Source: an uncultured Lachnospiraceae bacterium
Lineage (GTDB): Bacteria > Bacillota > Clostridia > Lachnospirales > Lachnospiraceae
Length of the DNA: 51,223 bases
NCBI GenBank assembly: GCA_947629545.1
Contig: CANREE010000009.1
Location: 1-51,223 of the forward strand
Reading direction: 5' to 3'
The position numbers and the translations under genes are program-made. Below are positions 9,405 through 19,596 of the stretch, piece after piece. The notes beneath the pieces are model-generated. The model was given only the letters and a program-made list of their open reading frames with translations. It was not told the origin of the DNA and made no database searches. The first letter of the stretch is position 1; each line of letters begins with the position of its first letter.

Positions 9405-10247
9405 TCAGATTCCTACATTTCCGCTGCTGACCCCGGCCTGCTTCCCCTCAAGGGGCAGCCAGTCCAGCGCCCGCAGGATATATCTGTCCCAGAAATCCCA
9501 CTCGTGGGCTCCCGGGCCGGTCTCAAAGGTGAAGCTGACTCCATGAGACTTTAAGCAATCCGCAATCGCCTGATTCTTCGCAAGAAGCGAGTCCTCCGTC
9601 CCGCAGGCCATATAGATGGCCGGAAATTCAACGCCCGCGTCCGCCATCTGCTCGATCAGGAAGCGGGGATTGCGGTCGCTTTCCAGGGCCGCTTCCAGAT
9701 CCGGTCCGAAGCAGCTGTGCTTGTATTCCTCCGATTCCGACACGAACTTTGGCTGCTCTGTTTTGACAAGCAGGCTTTCATCGGTGATAAATGCCCCCGA
9801 CAGGGAGACAATCGCGCCGAACGTATCATGGTATTTCAGGCCGTTGCGCATCGCGCCGAACCCGCCCATGGACAAACCGCCGATGTAGGTATCCTCTTTC
9901 TTCCGGGAGAGCGGAAATGATTTCCGGGTGAATTCCACCAGTTCCCGCCCGATAAACTCGCCGTACATGGCGCAGTTCCAGGGCTGATCCACATAGAAGC
10001 CGTTCTCGCCCGCAGGCATGACCACCGCCAGATCCCGCTCCTCCGCGAACCGCTGGATGCGGGTGCCGTACAGCCAGTCATTCTGGCTGCCGAGAATGCC
10101 GTGGAGCAGATAGAGGGTCTTGTAAGGTTTCCCATCGGGCCGTCTGACGGCGCCTCCGAAATACATCTTGTCCGTCGGCAGGATCACGCAGAGCGGCACC
10201 GTGCGCCCCAGCGTCTCCGCCATAAAGCTTACCTGAAATACTGCCAT
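9405..10247 (-). CDS. Esterase-family alpha/beta hydrolase (EstA / S-formylglutathione hydrolase-like)
   Basis: LYLLHGILGSQNDWL; YIGGLSMGGFGAMRNGLKY; GAHEWDFWDRYI. Confidence 0.88.
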   Translation of the reverse strand: MAVFQVSFMAETLGRTVPLCVILPTDKMYFGGAVRRPDGKPYKTLYLLHGILGSQNDWLYGTRIQRFAEERDLAVVMPAGENGFYVDQPWNCAMYGEFIGRELVEFTRKSFPLSRKKEDTYIGGLSMGGFGAMRNGLKYHDTFGAIVSLSGAFITDESLLVKTEQPKFVSESEEYKHSCFGPDLEAALESDRNPRFLIEQMADAGVEFPAIYMACGTEDSLLAKNQAIADCLKSHGVSFTFETGPGAHEWDFWDRYILRALDWLPLEGKQAGVSSGNVGI

Positions 10248-10429
10248 GATGATCTCCTCCTTATATATTTTTGCCGCATATCTTTAGCAATCCTAACATG
10301 CGGAAAATGTACCTTGTTCTTCGACCATGAATCTCTCGCTCTCCAGCTATGGGCCATTCAGGTTTCGGACACAAAACCTTCCCTTCACTCTCCCCGTCGG
10401 CCCCTTTCCTTTCCAACCTCTCTCCCCCC

Positions 10430-11767
10430 TCAGCGCTCCTCCCGCCCGGGAAGCAGAAAATACCGCACATAAAGCCCCGCTGCCAGCGCCGCGCTCACCA
10501 GATCCGCCACGGCCTGCGCCGCCACCACGCCCATGTATCCGGCAAGCGCCACAGCCGCGGCCAGCACAACCAGGAATACCACACCCTGGCGGCTGACGGA
10601 CAGCACGAAAGAGGGAAGCATTTTCCCGGTAGCCTGGAACAGGCACGACAGCAAAAGCACCACGGCGGCAAAGACATTGCCGGCCGCCTGCCAGCGCAGC
10701 ATCACCGTACCGTCGGCCACGATACTCTCCAGATCGATGAATCCGCGCATCATCGCCGGGGCCGCCGCAAAGAGCACGGCGCTGATCACCGCGGCCAGAC
10801 CGCACAGGAACAGAAGGCAGAAGCGGATCAGCTCCCGCAGCCGCTTCTGGTCACGGGCGCCGTACAGATAGCCGAACAGCGGCACGCCGCCGAAGGACAG
10901 ACCGACAAGCACCAGCTGGGCGATCATATTGATCTTCAATACGATGCCCATGGCCGCAATCTTGTCACTTCCGTACGGCAGCAGGAAATGATTCACGACC
11001 ACCAGGCTGACGCTCTGGGTCAGGTTCGTAATCGCCGCCGCGGTGCCGACGCCCAGAATTTGCTTAAGCTCCCCGCCTGCCACATGGGAGTCGCGCGGCG
11101 TCACCGACAGAAAACGGCTGCGGCGTTTCAGCATGATCAGCAGGAAGGCATCGCTGAACACATAGCCGATCACAGTCGCGATGGCTGCGCCCCGGGCTCC
11201 CCAGCCGAGTACGGAGATCAGGATCGGATCCAGGATGATATTCAGCACCGCGCCGCCGGCGGTTCCCACCATCGAGGTGGCCGCCATGCCTTCACAGCGC
11301 AGCAGATTCGAATGGATAAAGCTCAGAATAATGATCGGCGCCCCGGCCGCCAACACGGAGAAATACTCCGCCGCGTACGGCAGCGTATCCGCGTCGGCTC
11401 CGATCAGCCGCAGAAACGGCCCCCGAAACGCAAGAAGCGGCACCGCCAGCACCAGACCGGTCACAATCGCCACATAGAAACAAAACGCACTGACCCGCCG
11501 GATCCCGTCCGCGTCCTCGCTCCCCAGCATCCGGGAGATCAGCGAACTGCCGCCCTGACCGTAGATATTGCCGAAGGCCATCAGCGCCGTGAACACGGGA
11601 CTGCACAGCGAGACGCCGGCCACCAGCGCCGTATTGCCTGTCTGCGCAATAAAATAAGTATCCGCCAGATTGTAAATCAGCGTCACGATCATCCCCGTCA
11701 TCACCGGCAGCGCCATTTTAAAATACGTGCGCGGCAGGTGATCCAGATCGAAAACAGGCTGCTCCAT
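10430..11767 (-). CDS. MATE family efflux transporter
   Basis: MEQPVFDLDHLPRTYFKMALPVMTGMIVTLIYNLADTYFIAQTGNTALVAGVSL; start at 11767 preferred. Confidence 0.9.
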   Translation of the reverse strand: MEQPVFDLDHLPRTYFKMALPVMTGMIVTLIYNLADTYFIAQTGNTALVAGVSLCSPVFTALMAFGNIYGQGGSSLISRMLGSEDADGIRRVSAFCFYVAIVTGLVLAVPLLAFRGPFLRLIGADADTLPYAAEYFSVLAAGAPIIILSFIHSNLLRCEGMAATSMVGTAGGAVLNIILDPILISVLGWGARGAAIATVIGYVFSDAFLLIMLKRRSRFLSVTPRDSHVAGGELKQILGVGTAAAITNLTQSVSLVVVNHFLLPYGSDKIAAMGIVLKINMIAQLVLVGLSFGGVPLFGYLYGARDQKRLRELIRFCLLFLCGLAAVISAVLFAAAPAMMRGFIDLESIVADGTVMLRWQAAGNVFAAVVLLLSCLFQATGKMLPSFVLSVSRQGVVFLVVLAAAVALAGYMGVVAAQAVADLVSAALAAGLYVRYFLLPGREER

Positions 11768-11810
11768 ATAATAATTCCTCCTTAGCTGCACGTATTGACA
11801 ATTATTTTAC

Positions 11811-11924
11811 CATGTCCTCCGGACATGCTCCCTCTGGGGGATGCGCACGGTTCGGTTCGGTGTTTTGTCCTCACTCCGTTCGGACACCGAACCGGCGCGG
11901 TATAATCTCTGGCGAGATTATACC
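11811..11924. repeat. Cluster of three intergenic inverted repeats (hairpins)
   Basis: CATGTCC-tcc-GGACATG (11811-11827); CGGTTCGGTG...GTCC...GGACACCGAACCG (11853-11894); GGTATAATCTC-tggc-GAGATTATACC (11899-11924). Confidence 0.8.
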
Positions 11925-12051
11925 ATGAAACCATGGAAACTGGCAATGTCATTTTATCAGGCCTCTTCAACATGACAAACCTACAATTTCACCAGGCATC
12001 ATTAGCACGACCGCAGCGTATGATTTTGTTTCGTAACGTCCAAGTAAACGA

Positions 12052-12080
12052 TTGTAATACTTCTGCGCTTGCGGTATACT
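12052..12080 (+). promoter_or_regulatory. Promoter of flavodiiron fusion gene
   Basis: TTGTAA - 17 nt - TATACT. Confidence 0.55.
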
Positions 12081-12118
12081 ATAAGCTATGAGCATTACGA
12101 AAGGAGATCCATACCCAT

Positions 12119-14731
12119 ATGCAAGCAATCAAACTCAGAGACGACTTCTACTGGACAGGCATTATCGACGACAAGCTGCGTGTCTTCGACATCATCATGT
12201 ACACCGAGTTCGGCACCACGTACAACTCCTACGTACTGAAAGCCGACGGCCAGACGATTCTGTTCGAGACCGCCAAGGCCAAGTTTTTCGACGAATACTT
12301 AAGCAAGCTCAGGGAAGTCATTGACGTAACCAAAATCGACTATCTGGTCGTCGACCACACCGAGCCGGATCACGCCGGCAGCGTGGAAAAGCTTCTGGAC
12401 TACAGCCCCCAGATGAAGATCATTGCCACAGCCACAGCCATCGGCTTCTTAAAGGAGATCGTGAACCGTGACTTCGTAAGTCTGGCCGTCAAGGACAACC
12501 AGTCCATGACCATCGGGAACAAAACGCTGAAATTCATGGTCGTTCCCAACCTTCACTGGCCGGACACCATGTACACCTTCATTGAGGAGGAGCAGATCCT
12601 GGTAACCTGCGATTCTTTCGGCTCCCATTACTGCCTGCCGGAGGTGGTCTCCACTGCAATTAAGAATGAAGACGATTACCAGAGCGCGCTCCGCTATTAT
12701 TATGACTGCATCATCGGACCGTTCAAGCCGTTCATGCTCAAGGCATTAAACCGCGTCGAGCCCATGGATATCACGATGATCGCCACCGGCCACGGCCCGG
12801 TTCTGGTAGGCGACCGCATTGCCCAGGTCATGAAGACCTACCGGGAATGGTCCACGGTTGTGAATCCGAACACGAAGAAGACCGTCGTGATCCCTTACGT
12901 CAGCGCCTACGGCTATACCGGCATGCTGGCGGAGAAGATCGCCGAGGGTGTCCGCGACAGCGGCGATGTGGACGTGCGCGTCTACGACATGGTGACCGCC
13001 GACAAGGCAAAAGTAAATGAAGAAATGCTGTTCGCCGACGGCCTGCTGTTCGGTACGCCCACGATTGTAGGCGACGCCCTGCAGCCCATCTGGGATCTGG
13101 TGATCTCCATGTTCCCCGGCACCCACGGCGGCAAGCACGCAAGCGCCTTCGGCAGCTACGGCTGGAGCGGAGAAGGCGTACCGAATATCATTGACCGTCT
13201 GAAACAGCTGAAGATGAAAGTCACCGACGGCCTAAGGATCCGCTTTAAACCCAGCGAAGCCGACCTGGTGACAGCTTATGAATTCGGCTATCAGTTCGGA
13301 TGCCGCGTACAGAACAAGGAAGTGACGCTGCCGCGGAAGAAAGGTTCCCGCCAGCTGGTCAAATGTCTGGTCTGCGGCGAGATCTTCGATTCTTCCATCG
13401 AGGTCTGCCCGGTCTGCGGCGTGGGCAAGGAGAATTTCGTCCCCGTCGAGGCGGAAGAGACCGGCTTTGTCAATAATACGAAGGAATACTATGTGATCCT
13501 CGGAAACGGCGCCGCCGGCATGAACGCGGCCAAAGCCATCCGGGAACGGGATAAGACCGGAGCCGTCATCATGATCTCCAGCGAAGAATATCCGGCCTAT
13601 AACCGGCCGATGCTGACCAAGGCCCTGGTGGCCGGGCTTACGGCAGACCAGATCGCCATCGAAGGCGCGGGCTGGTATGAAGCCAACCGAGTCTATCAGA
13701 TTCTGGGCAGGAAGATCCTTTCCGTCGATACCAAGGAACAGAATGTCTGCCTGGACGACGGCGCGAAGATTCATTATACAAGGCTGATCTACGCCCTGGG
13801 CAGCGAGTGCTTCGTACCGCCTGTCAAGGGAGCCTCCCTGCCGGAGGTGGCAACAATCCGCCGTCTCAGCGATGTGCGCCGGGTGGAGAGCCTGATGAAG
13901 CAATCCAAATCCGCAGTCGTCATCGGCGGCGGCGTGCTGGGTCTGGAGGCAGCATGGGAGCTGAAGAAAGCGGGACTTGCCGTGACCGTTCTGGAAGCTG
14001 CTCCGGTACTGATGGGACGGCAGCTGGATGAGAGTGCAGGGGAAATTCTGAAGGATATCGCCGCTAAGCAGAAGATTGAAATTCTGACAGGCGTTACAAT
14101 CGCAGAGATCACGGGAACCAGATCCGCCTCCGGCGGCGAAACGGCTGACGGCAGCAAAGATGCGGCTGACGCGACAGACACCGCTTCGGGCGCAGATCAC
14201 GTTACCGGCGTCCGTCTGGCTGACGGCCGGTTCTTCGAGGCGCAGATGGTCATTATTTCCACCGGCATCCGGGCCAATACCGCCGTAGCTGCGGCCATGG
14301 GACTGGAAGTTGACCGGGCCGTCAAAGTGAACAGCCGTATGGAAACCAGTCTCCCCGGCGTCTACGCCTGCGGCGACTGTGCAGAGTATCAGGGAGTGAA
14401 CCTCGGTATCTGGCCGGAAGCCTCCGAACAGGGCAAGACAGCCGGCGCAAACGCCGCCGGTGAAGTGACGGAATATGTCCCCGTCTCCGCTGCCCTCACG
14501 TTCCACGGGATGAACACCGCCCTGTTCGCCGCCGGCGACAACGGCAAGAATCCGAAACTTCTCTACAAGACCGTGGAGTTCCGCGATATGGGCAAGGGCC
14601 AGTACAAGAAATATTACTTCTTAAATAACCGCCTCTGCGGCGTGATCCTTTTAGGAGACCTGTCCGAAATGGCGAAACTGACCACAGCGCTGGAACAGCA
14701 CGTGACGTACCAGAAACTGATGGCGGAATAA
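12119..14731 (+). CDS. Flavodiiron protein / rubredoxin-like / NADH:rubredoxin oxidoreductase fusion
   Basis: MBL diiron motif DHTEPDHAGS; flavodoxin IPYVSAYGYTGMLAEKIAEGV; KCLVCGEIFD...CPVCGVG; FAD/NAD oxidoreductase VILGNGAAGMNAAKAIR and VIGGGVLGLEAAWELKKAG. Confidence 0.92.
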   Translation: MQAIKLRDDFYWTGIIDDKLRVFDIIMYTEFGTTYNSYVLKADGQTILFETAKAKFFDEYLSKLREVIDVTKIDYLVVDHTEPDHAGSVEKLLDYSPQMKIIATATAIGFLKEIVNRDFVSLAVKDNQSMTIGNKTLKFMVVPNLHWPDTMYTFIEEEQILVTCDSFGSHYCLPEVVSTAIKNEDDYQSALRYYYDCIIGPFKPFMLKALNRVEPMDITMIATGHGPVLVGDRIAQVMKTYREWSTVVNPNTKKTVVIPYVSAYGYTGMLAEKIAEGVRDSGDVDVRVYDMVTADKAKVNEEMLFADGLLFGTPTIVGDALQPIWDLVISMFPGTHGGKHASAFGSYGWSGEGVPNIIDRLKQLKMKVTDGLRIRFKPSEADLVTAYEFGYQFGCRVQNKEVTLPRKKGSRQLVKCLVCGEIFDSSIEVCPVCGVGKENFVPVEAEETGFVNNTKEYYVILGNGAAGMNAAKAIRERDKTGAVIMISSEEYPAYNRPMLTKALVAGLTADQIAIEGAGWYEANRVYQILGRKILSVDTKEQNVCLDDGAKIHYTRLIYALGSECFVPPVKGASLPEVATIRRLSDVRRVESLMKQSKSAVVIGGGVLGLEAAWELKKAGLAVTVLEAAPVLMGRQLDESAGEILKDIAAKQKIEILTGVTIAEITGTRSASGGETADGSKDAADATDTASGADHVTGVRLADGRFFEAQMVIISTGIRANTAVAAAMGLEVDRAVKVNSRMETSLPGVYACGDCAEYQGVNLGIWPEASEQGKTAGANAAGEVTEYVPVSAALTFHGMNTALFAAGDNGKNPKLLYKTVEFRDMGKGQYKKYYFLNNRLCGVILLGDLSEMAKLTTALEQHVTYQKLMAE

Positions 14732-14753
14732 AAGCAGGACGCCCTGCTATTGC

Positions 14754-16031
14754 TCAGTCTGCTTCCCCGCCGGCTGCGCTCTGCAGGGCGATCTCCTTCA
14801 GGCGGGCTTCGTCCATCTGCCTGACGCACCCGTCCACATCCGTCTCCCCCCGGAGCATAGCGTTCAGGGCGGCCATCACATCTTCGGCATTGTAGCCCAC
14901 GATCTTGGAGGCGGCCGTAGAGACCCGCTCATGGGCCTGAATAGACGCCTGTGCCTGCGTGACCATAGGAGATTGGATGTTGGTGGTCTGGCCCTGGAAG
15001 CAGCTCACCGTGGAGATACCGTTAAAAGCCGCGTTGTATGCCTCCGGCGTGGCGCAGAAAGCCAGAAAATCCAGAGCCTCCTGCACATGGGAACCGGCTT
15101 TGCACACCATCATCATGTTCAGGTTGCCGCCCTCATAGGTGCCCTCGTCCGCGGTGCCCATAAAGACGGGCATCAGGGCGAAATCATCCATGGTGTAAGT
15201 TCCGCCGGGAAAATCCGTATAAAACCAGGTGTCCCAGATGAAGGTGCTCACTGCCTGCCCGGAGGCGAGCAGTGGGCCGATATCATCCCAGCCGGTGGTG
15301 CTGTAGGTGTTGCCGAACCAGCCATTCTCCGCCGAGGACTGCACCCACCGAACCATTTCCGCCACGGCAGGGATGTCCCCGTAGCCGATTTCTCCGCTGT
15401 TTAGCCGCTCCAGCATGGCCGGATCGTCGGCAAACACCGGATCCAGAGCGAACTGAGGCATCCAGGTGCAGCCGTCAGCGGGCCAGCAGACAGGGGTATA
15501 ACCGCTCTCCGCAAGCACCTGACAGAGCATATCAAATTCCGCCTGAGTCGTGGCAGCCCGCAGACCCAGCTGGGTGAGCAGGGTCTTGTTGTAGTAGCAG
15601 CCGGACACGGAGCTCTCCCAGAAGGGCAGGCCCAGCAGATGCCCGTCGCTGTCCGTGCAGTAGGCGCGGGCGCTGTCCGTCAGGCTGGCGCCCCATGCCT
15701 GTTCCTCCAGCATACAGAAATCCCTCGCCACATCGTAACGGTTCAGATCCGCATTGTGAAAATGCAGCAGGATGTCCGGCACACGGCCCTCCGCCACGTC
15801 CAGGGCGGCTTTTGTCTCAAACTCTGCGTCCTCGTAGGAGATGAGCTTGAGATGATTGCCTGTACTGTCCTGATAGAGCTGAAAGAGGCGGGTGAGGTAA
15901 GGCTTGTTCAGATCGCTCTCCTTGCCAAGAATGGTCAGGGTGACGCCGGCGGAGTCGCTGCCCGCACCGCCGCAGGCGCCAAGAAGCACCGCGGCCAGAA
16001 GCAGAGAGATTGTCAGGTAAAGTCGCTTCAT
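14754..16031 (-). CDS. Extracellular solute-binding lipoprotein (ABC sugar-binding type)
   Basis: Lipobox LLGACGG; SBP-type sequence; no adjacent permease genes. Confidence 0.85.
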   Translation of the reverse strand: MKRLYLTISLLLAAVLLGACGGAGSDSAGVTLTILGKESDLNKPYLTRLFQLYQDSTGNHLKLISYEDAEFETKAALDVAEGRVPDILLHFHNADLNRYDVARDFCMLEEQAWGASLTDSARAYCTDSDGHLLGLPFWESSVSGCYYNKTLLTQLGLRAATTQAEFDMLCQVLAESGYTPVCWPADGCTWMPQFALDPVFADDPAMLERLNSGEIGYGDIPAVAEMVRWVQSSAENGWFGNTYSTTGWDDIGPLLASGQAVSTFIWDTWFYTDFPGGTYTMDDFALMPVFMGTADEGTYEGGNLNMMMVCKAGSHVQEALDFLAFCATPEAYNAAFNGISTVSCFQGQTTNIQSPMVTQAQASIQAHERVSTAASKIVGYNAEDVMAALNAMLRGETDVDGCVRQMDEARLKEIALQSAAGGEAD

Positions 16032-18991
16032 AGGTTCTCTCCTTCGCTGTCCACGCTGGGGGCGGAACTTCTGCTCAGCAGCCGCCCTACCATCTCGCGC
16101 ACGGCATTCATATCGATGGGTTTGCTCAGGTGCCCGTCCATCCCGGCGTCCAGAGCGTTGCGCACATCCTCGGCAAAGGCGTTGGCGGTCATGGCCACGA
16201 TGGGGATACCCGCCGCCTGAGGATGGCCGCAGGCACGGATGGCCCGGGCGGCGTCATAGCCGTTCATCACGGGCATCTGCACGTCCATAAGGATCAGATC
16301 ATAAGTGCCGGGCCGGGAGCTCTCAAACATCTCCAGCGCTTCCTGGCCGTTGGGAGCCACCTGACAGGAGGCGCCCTCCATCTCCAGCATCTCCGTGAGA
16401 ATTTCGGCGTTGAGCTCGTTATCCTCCGCAGCCAGGAACCGCCTGCCCTCCAGAACCCTGGCATTGTCCGCCGGAGCGGCGGCCTGTCCCTCCGGAAACA
16501 GGGGCCGGATGGTATCCCAGAAGGTAGAGACAAAGAATGGCTTGGGCATAAAGGCATCGATGCCCGCCTGACGGGCCTCAGTCTCGATGTCATCCCAATC
16601 GTAGGAGGTCAGCACCAGGATGGGAACCTGCTCCCCGATCCGGGTCCGGATCTGCCTGGCAGTCTCCACCCCGTCCATCCGGGGCATTTTCCAATCCAAC
16701 AGAATCACGTGGAAGCCTTCGCCCCGCTGCCAGGCGGTCACAGCCTGCTCCACAGCGTCGGCCCCGTCATAGACGCAGACCACGTCCACACCGGAATCCC
16801 GCATCAGCTCCCGAATGTTCAGGCAAATATCCTCCTCATCATCGGCCACCAGCATCCGTGTGACCTTATCCCGGTACCAGGAAACCGCCTCCTCCTGTTC
16901 CGGAAGCAGGAAGGACAGCTCCACCGTGAAGGTACTCCCCTGACCGGGAGCGCTCTCCACCTGGATGATGCCGCCCATCAGCTCCACCAGATTCTTGGTG
17001 ATGGCCATTCCCAGACCGGTACCCTGAATCTTGTTGGTAACGGAATTAATCTCCCGGCTGAAGGGATCGAAAACGACGGCCTGAAATTCTTCACTCATGC
17101 CGACGCCGTTGTCCTTCACGGTAAAACGCAGCCGGGTATACTGCTGCCCCGCGCCGGGGATGGGACATACGGTGAACTCGATCCTCCCGCCCTCGGGAGT
17201 GTATTTCACCGCGTTAGACAGAAGATTCAGCAGAATCTGATTGAGGCGCAGCTTGTCCCCGATGATCTGCTCCGGGGGCGCGCCCTGGACGTGGATGCTG
17301 AAGTCCTGCTGTTTGGCCCGGGCCTGAGGCATTACAATGATGGTCAGCTCTTCCAGCATTTCCGGCAGGCTGAACCGCTCCACATTCAGGGAGGTCTTGC
17401 CGCTCTCGATCTTGCTCATGTCCAGCACATCGTTGATCAGGCTCAGCAGGTGCTGGCTGGAAGAAGTGATCTTCCGGGTGTACTCCCGGACCTTCTCGGG
17501 CTGATCCGCATTCTTCTCCAGCAACACCGAGAAGCCCACGATGGCGTTCATAGGCGTGCGGATGTCGTGGGACATATTGGACAGGAAATTGCTCTTGGCC
17601 GTATTGGCGCTCTGGGCGGCGTTCAGGGCCTGCTGGAGCTTCTGGTTCATCTGCTGCTCCATGGTCCGGTCGCTGAGGACAATGATGTACTTATGCACCT
17701 CCTGAATGCTCATATGGTACACGGTCATCCGGTACCAGCGGCGCTCCCCGGTGTTCTGATGCATATACTCGCACTCCCAGTACCGGTTGCCGTTGAGGGG
17801 GATGGACTCCAGCACATCCTTCGGAATCACCACGTTGTAGTTGACGGCGCACTTTTCCATGACCCGGATATCCTTCCGGGCCTCCTCCGCGGGGATACCC
17901 AGAAGCCGCTCTATATTGGGGCTGATGTAATCTACATGCAGATCGGCAGTGTTAAGTGTGATGAAAATATCGTCCACGCTGTTGGACAGCACGTCAAACA
18001 TCCTCTCCCGGTACTGAAGCTCCATCCGGTTTTCCCGGGAAAGCCGGTTGCTGCGCAGCACCAGCAGCACCACGGTCACGGCTCCCACCAGCAGGAAAAT
18101 CACCACCAGCACGTTGACTGTAGCCTTCTGCACGGACAAAAACCCCTCGCTGATGGCGCTCTGCGGTACAGCGCTAAGCATGAGGTAATCCAGATAGCCC
18201 AGACTCTGATAGAGGATCACGTGACTGACCCCGCCGATCTCGCAGCGAACCAGCCCCTGCCGCCCCGCCTCCCAGTCCTGGGCCATGACTGCCAGCTCCT
18301 CTTCGCTCAGGTTCGAGACGGCCTGCAGGTATACCAGATAGTTGCTGAATACGCTCCCCCCGGCCTGAGTGGACAAAAGCACCTGCCCGTCGTCATGGAT
18401 CACGAAGCACCGGGCCTTGCCGGAGAAAGCATCCACATTCAGGGAACTGGCCAGATCTGTGTTGGTATAGGTGACGGCGATGGCGTCACAAGAAAAGCCC
18501 CGGATCATCCGGCGGCTCACCGGCACGGCGAACACGGTCACCGCCTCGCCCGAGGGAAGGGTGATCCCGGTCATGATGGGCTGGCGCTGCCCCGTCAGCG
18601 TGGCCAGCGCATCCCCCAGATCCAGAATGCCCTTTTCACCGCCGATGGACAGGCTCTCCCCCTTTTCAGAGAGGAAGTAGAAATCGGAAAAGCCCCAGTG
18701 GTCCTGCTCTCTGGCTACAAAGGCGGGCGCCTCCCCGTCCATGTCCTCCGAAAAGATATGGGCATCGTCCCAGCTCTCCAGCAGGCTCCAGTTGCGCTCC
18801 ACAAAGGAGCCGAAGGAACGGTTCACCTGGCTGTAAATCTCATCCAGAGACCGGGTGCTGTCTTCAAAGATCCGCCGGGAAATATACTGAAAATAGACCA
18901 GGCTGATCAGGATCACCGCGATGATCACGGCACATACAAAAAGGCAGAAACCTATTTTCTTAAATCGCTTTTTCATCAGAATGTCCACCAT
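16028..18991 (-). CDS. Hybrid sensor histidine kinase with extracytoplasmic domain, PAS and two receiver domains
   Basis: H-box NMSHDIRTPMNAIVGF; HATPase GTGLGMAITKNLVELMGG; REC ILLDWKMPRMDG and LILMDVQMPVMNG; start at MVDILMKKRF (18991) preferred. Confidence 0.9.
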   Translation of the reverse strand: MVDILMKKRFKKIGFCLFVCAVIIAVILISLVYFQYISRRIFEDSTRSLDEIYSQVNRSFGSFVERNWSLLESWDDAHIFSEDMDGEAPAFVAREQDHWGFSDFYFLSEKGESLSIGGEKGILDLGDALATLTGQRQPIMTGITLPSGEAVTVFAVPVSRRMIRGFSCDAIAVTYTNTDLASSLNVDAFSGKARCFVIHDDGQVLLSTQAGGSVFSNYLVYLQAVSNLSEEELAVMAQDWEAGRQGLVRCEIGGVSHVILYQSLGYLDYLMLSAVPQSAISEGFLSVQKATVNVLVVIFLLVGAVTVVLLVLRSNRLSRENRMELQYRERMFDVLSNSVDDIFITLNTADLHVDYISPNIERLLGIPAEEARKDIRVMEKCAVNYNVVIPKDVLESIPLNGNRYWECEYMHQNTGERRWYRMTVYHMSIQEVHKYIIVLSDRTMEQQMNQKLQQALNAAQSANTAKSNFLSNMSHDIRTPMNAIVGFSVLLEKNADQPEKVREYTRKITSSSQHLLSLINDVLDMSKIESGKTSLNVERFSLPEMLEELTIIVMPQARAKQQDFSIHVQGAPPEQIIGDKLRLNQILLNLLSNAVKYTPEGGRIEFTVCPIPGAGQQYTRLRFTVKDNGVGMSEEFQAVVFDPFSREINSVTNKIQGTGLGMAITKNLVELMGGIIQVESAPGQGSTFTVELSFLLPEQEEAVSWYRDKVTRMLVADDEEDICLNIRELMRDSGVDVVCVYDGADAVEQAVTAWQRGEGFHVILLDWKMPRMDGVETARQIRTRIGEQVPILVLTSYDWDDIETEARQAGIDAFMPKPFFVSTFWDTIRPLFPEGQAAAPADNARVLEGRRFLAAEDNELNAEILTEMLEMEGASCQVAPNGQEALEMFESSRPGTYDLILMDVQMPVMNGYDAARAIRACGHPQAAGIPIVAMTANAFAEDVRNALDAGMDGHLSKPIDMNAVREMVGRLLSRSSAPSVDSEGENL

Positions 18992-19093
18992 ATTGCGTCT
19001 ATTAGAAAACATAATATCACAAAAGATGGAAAAAGACAATGCGCTTTTGCTTATCCTTCCAGGCACAACGCAGCCGCTTAAGGCCAAAGTCTC

Positions 19094-19573
19094 TCAACTC
19101 TCGTCCCTCCATCCCCTGCACACATCCACCCAGGCCGCAGAGCCGGAGTATTGCTCAAGCTCCGGGATCGTCAGCTCGATGGCGCTGTTGGCGCTGCCGC
19201 AGGCAGGAAATACCGTATCAAACCGCTTCAGGGATTCATCCAGGTAGACGGTGACGCCATCGTTTACCGCAAAGGGACACACGCCGCCCACGGCGTGGCC
19301 GACCAGTTCTACGGCTTCCTCCGGCGACAGCATCTTCGCTTTCGTTCCGAACCGCGTCTTATAATTATGGTTGTCGACCTTTGCGTCGCCGGCGGCGACG
19401 ATCAGGATCGGATGCCCGTCCACCAGGAAGGACAATGTCTTGGCGATCCGCCGCGGCTCACAGCCGACCGCATGGGCCGCCAGCTCCACAGTGGCGCTGG
19501 ATACCTCAAATTCCATCACTCTGTCTTCCATTCCCAAACTCCGAAAATACGCTCTGACTTTATCGATTGACAT
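19094..19573 (-). CDS. YbaK/EbsC-type aminoacyl-tRNA deacylase
   Basis: MSIDKVRAYFRSLG...GCEPRRIAKTLSFLVDGHPILIVAAGDAKVDNHNYK; start at 19573 preferred. Confidence 0.87.
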   Translation of the reverse strand: MSIDKVRAYFRSLGMEDRVMEFEVSSATVELAAHAVGCEPRRIAKTLSFLVDGHPILIVAAGDAKVDNHNYKTRFGTKAKMLSPEEAVELVGHAVGGVCPFAVNDGVTVYLDESLKRFDTVFPACGSANSAIELTIPELEQYSGSAAWVDVCRGWRDES

Positions 19574-19596
19574 GATACAGTGCCTCCCTGAAAATT

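Noticed and set aside
10349-11785. 478-aa ORF antisense to MATE
   Set aside because: His/Gln/Arg-rich shadow ORF.
16130-19081. 983-aa ORF antisense to the hybrid kinase
   Set aside because: Mirror of codon bias in a GC-rich gene; His/Gly/Leu/Pro-rich with no domain; the minus strand carries clear kinase motifs.
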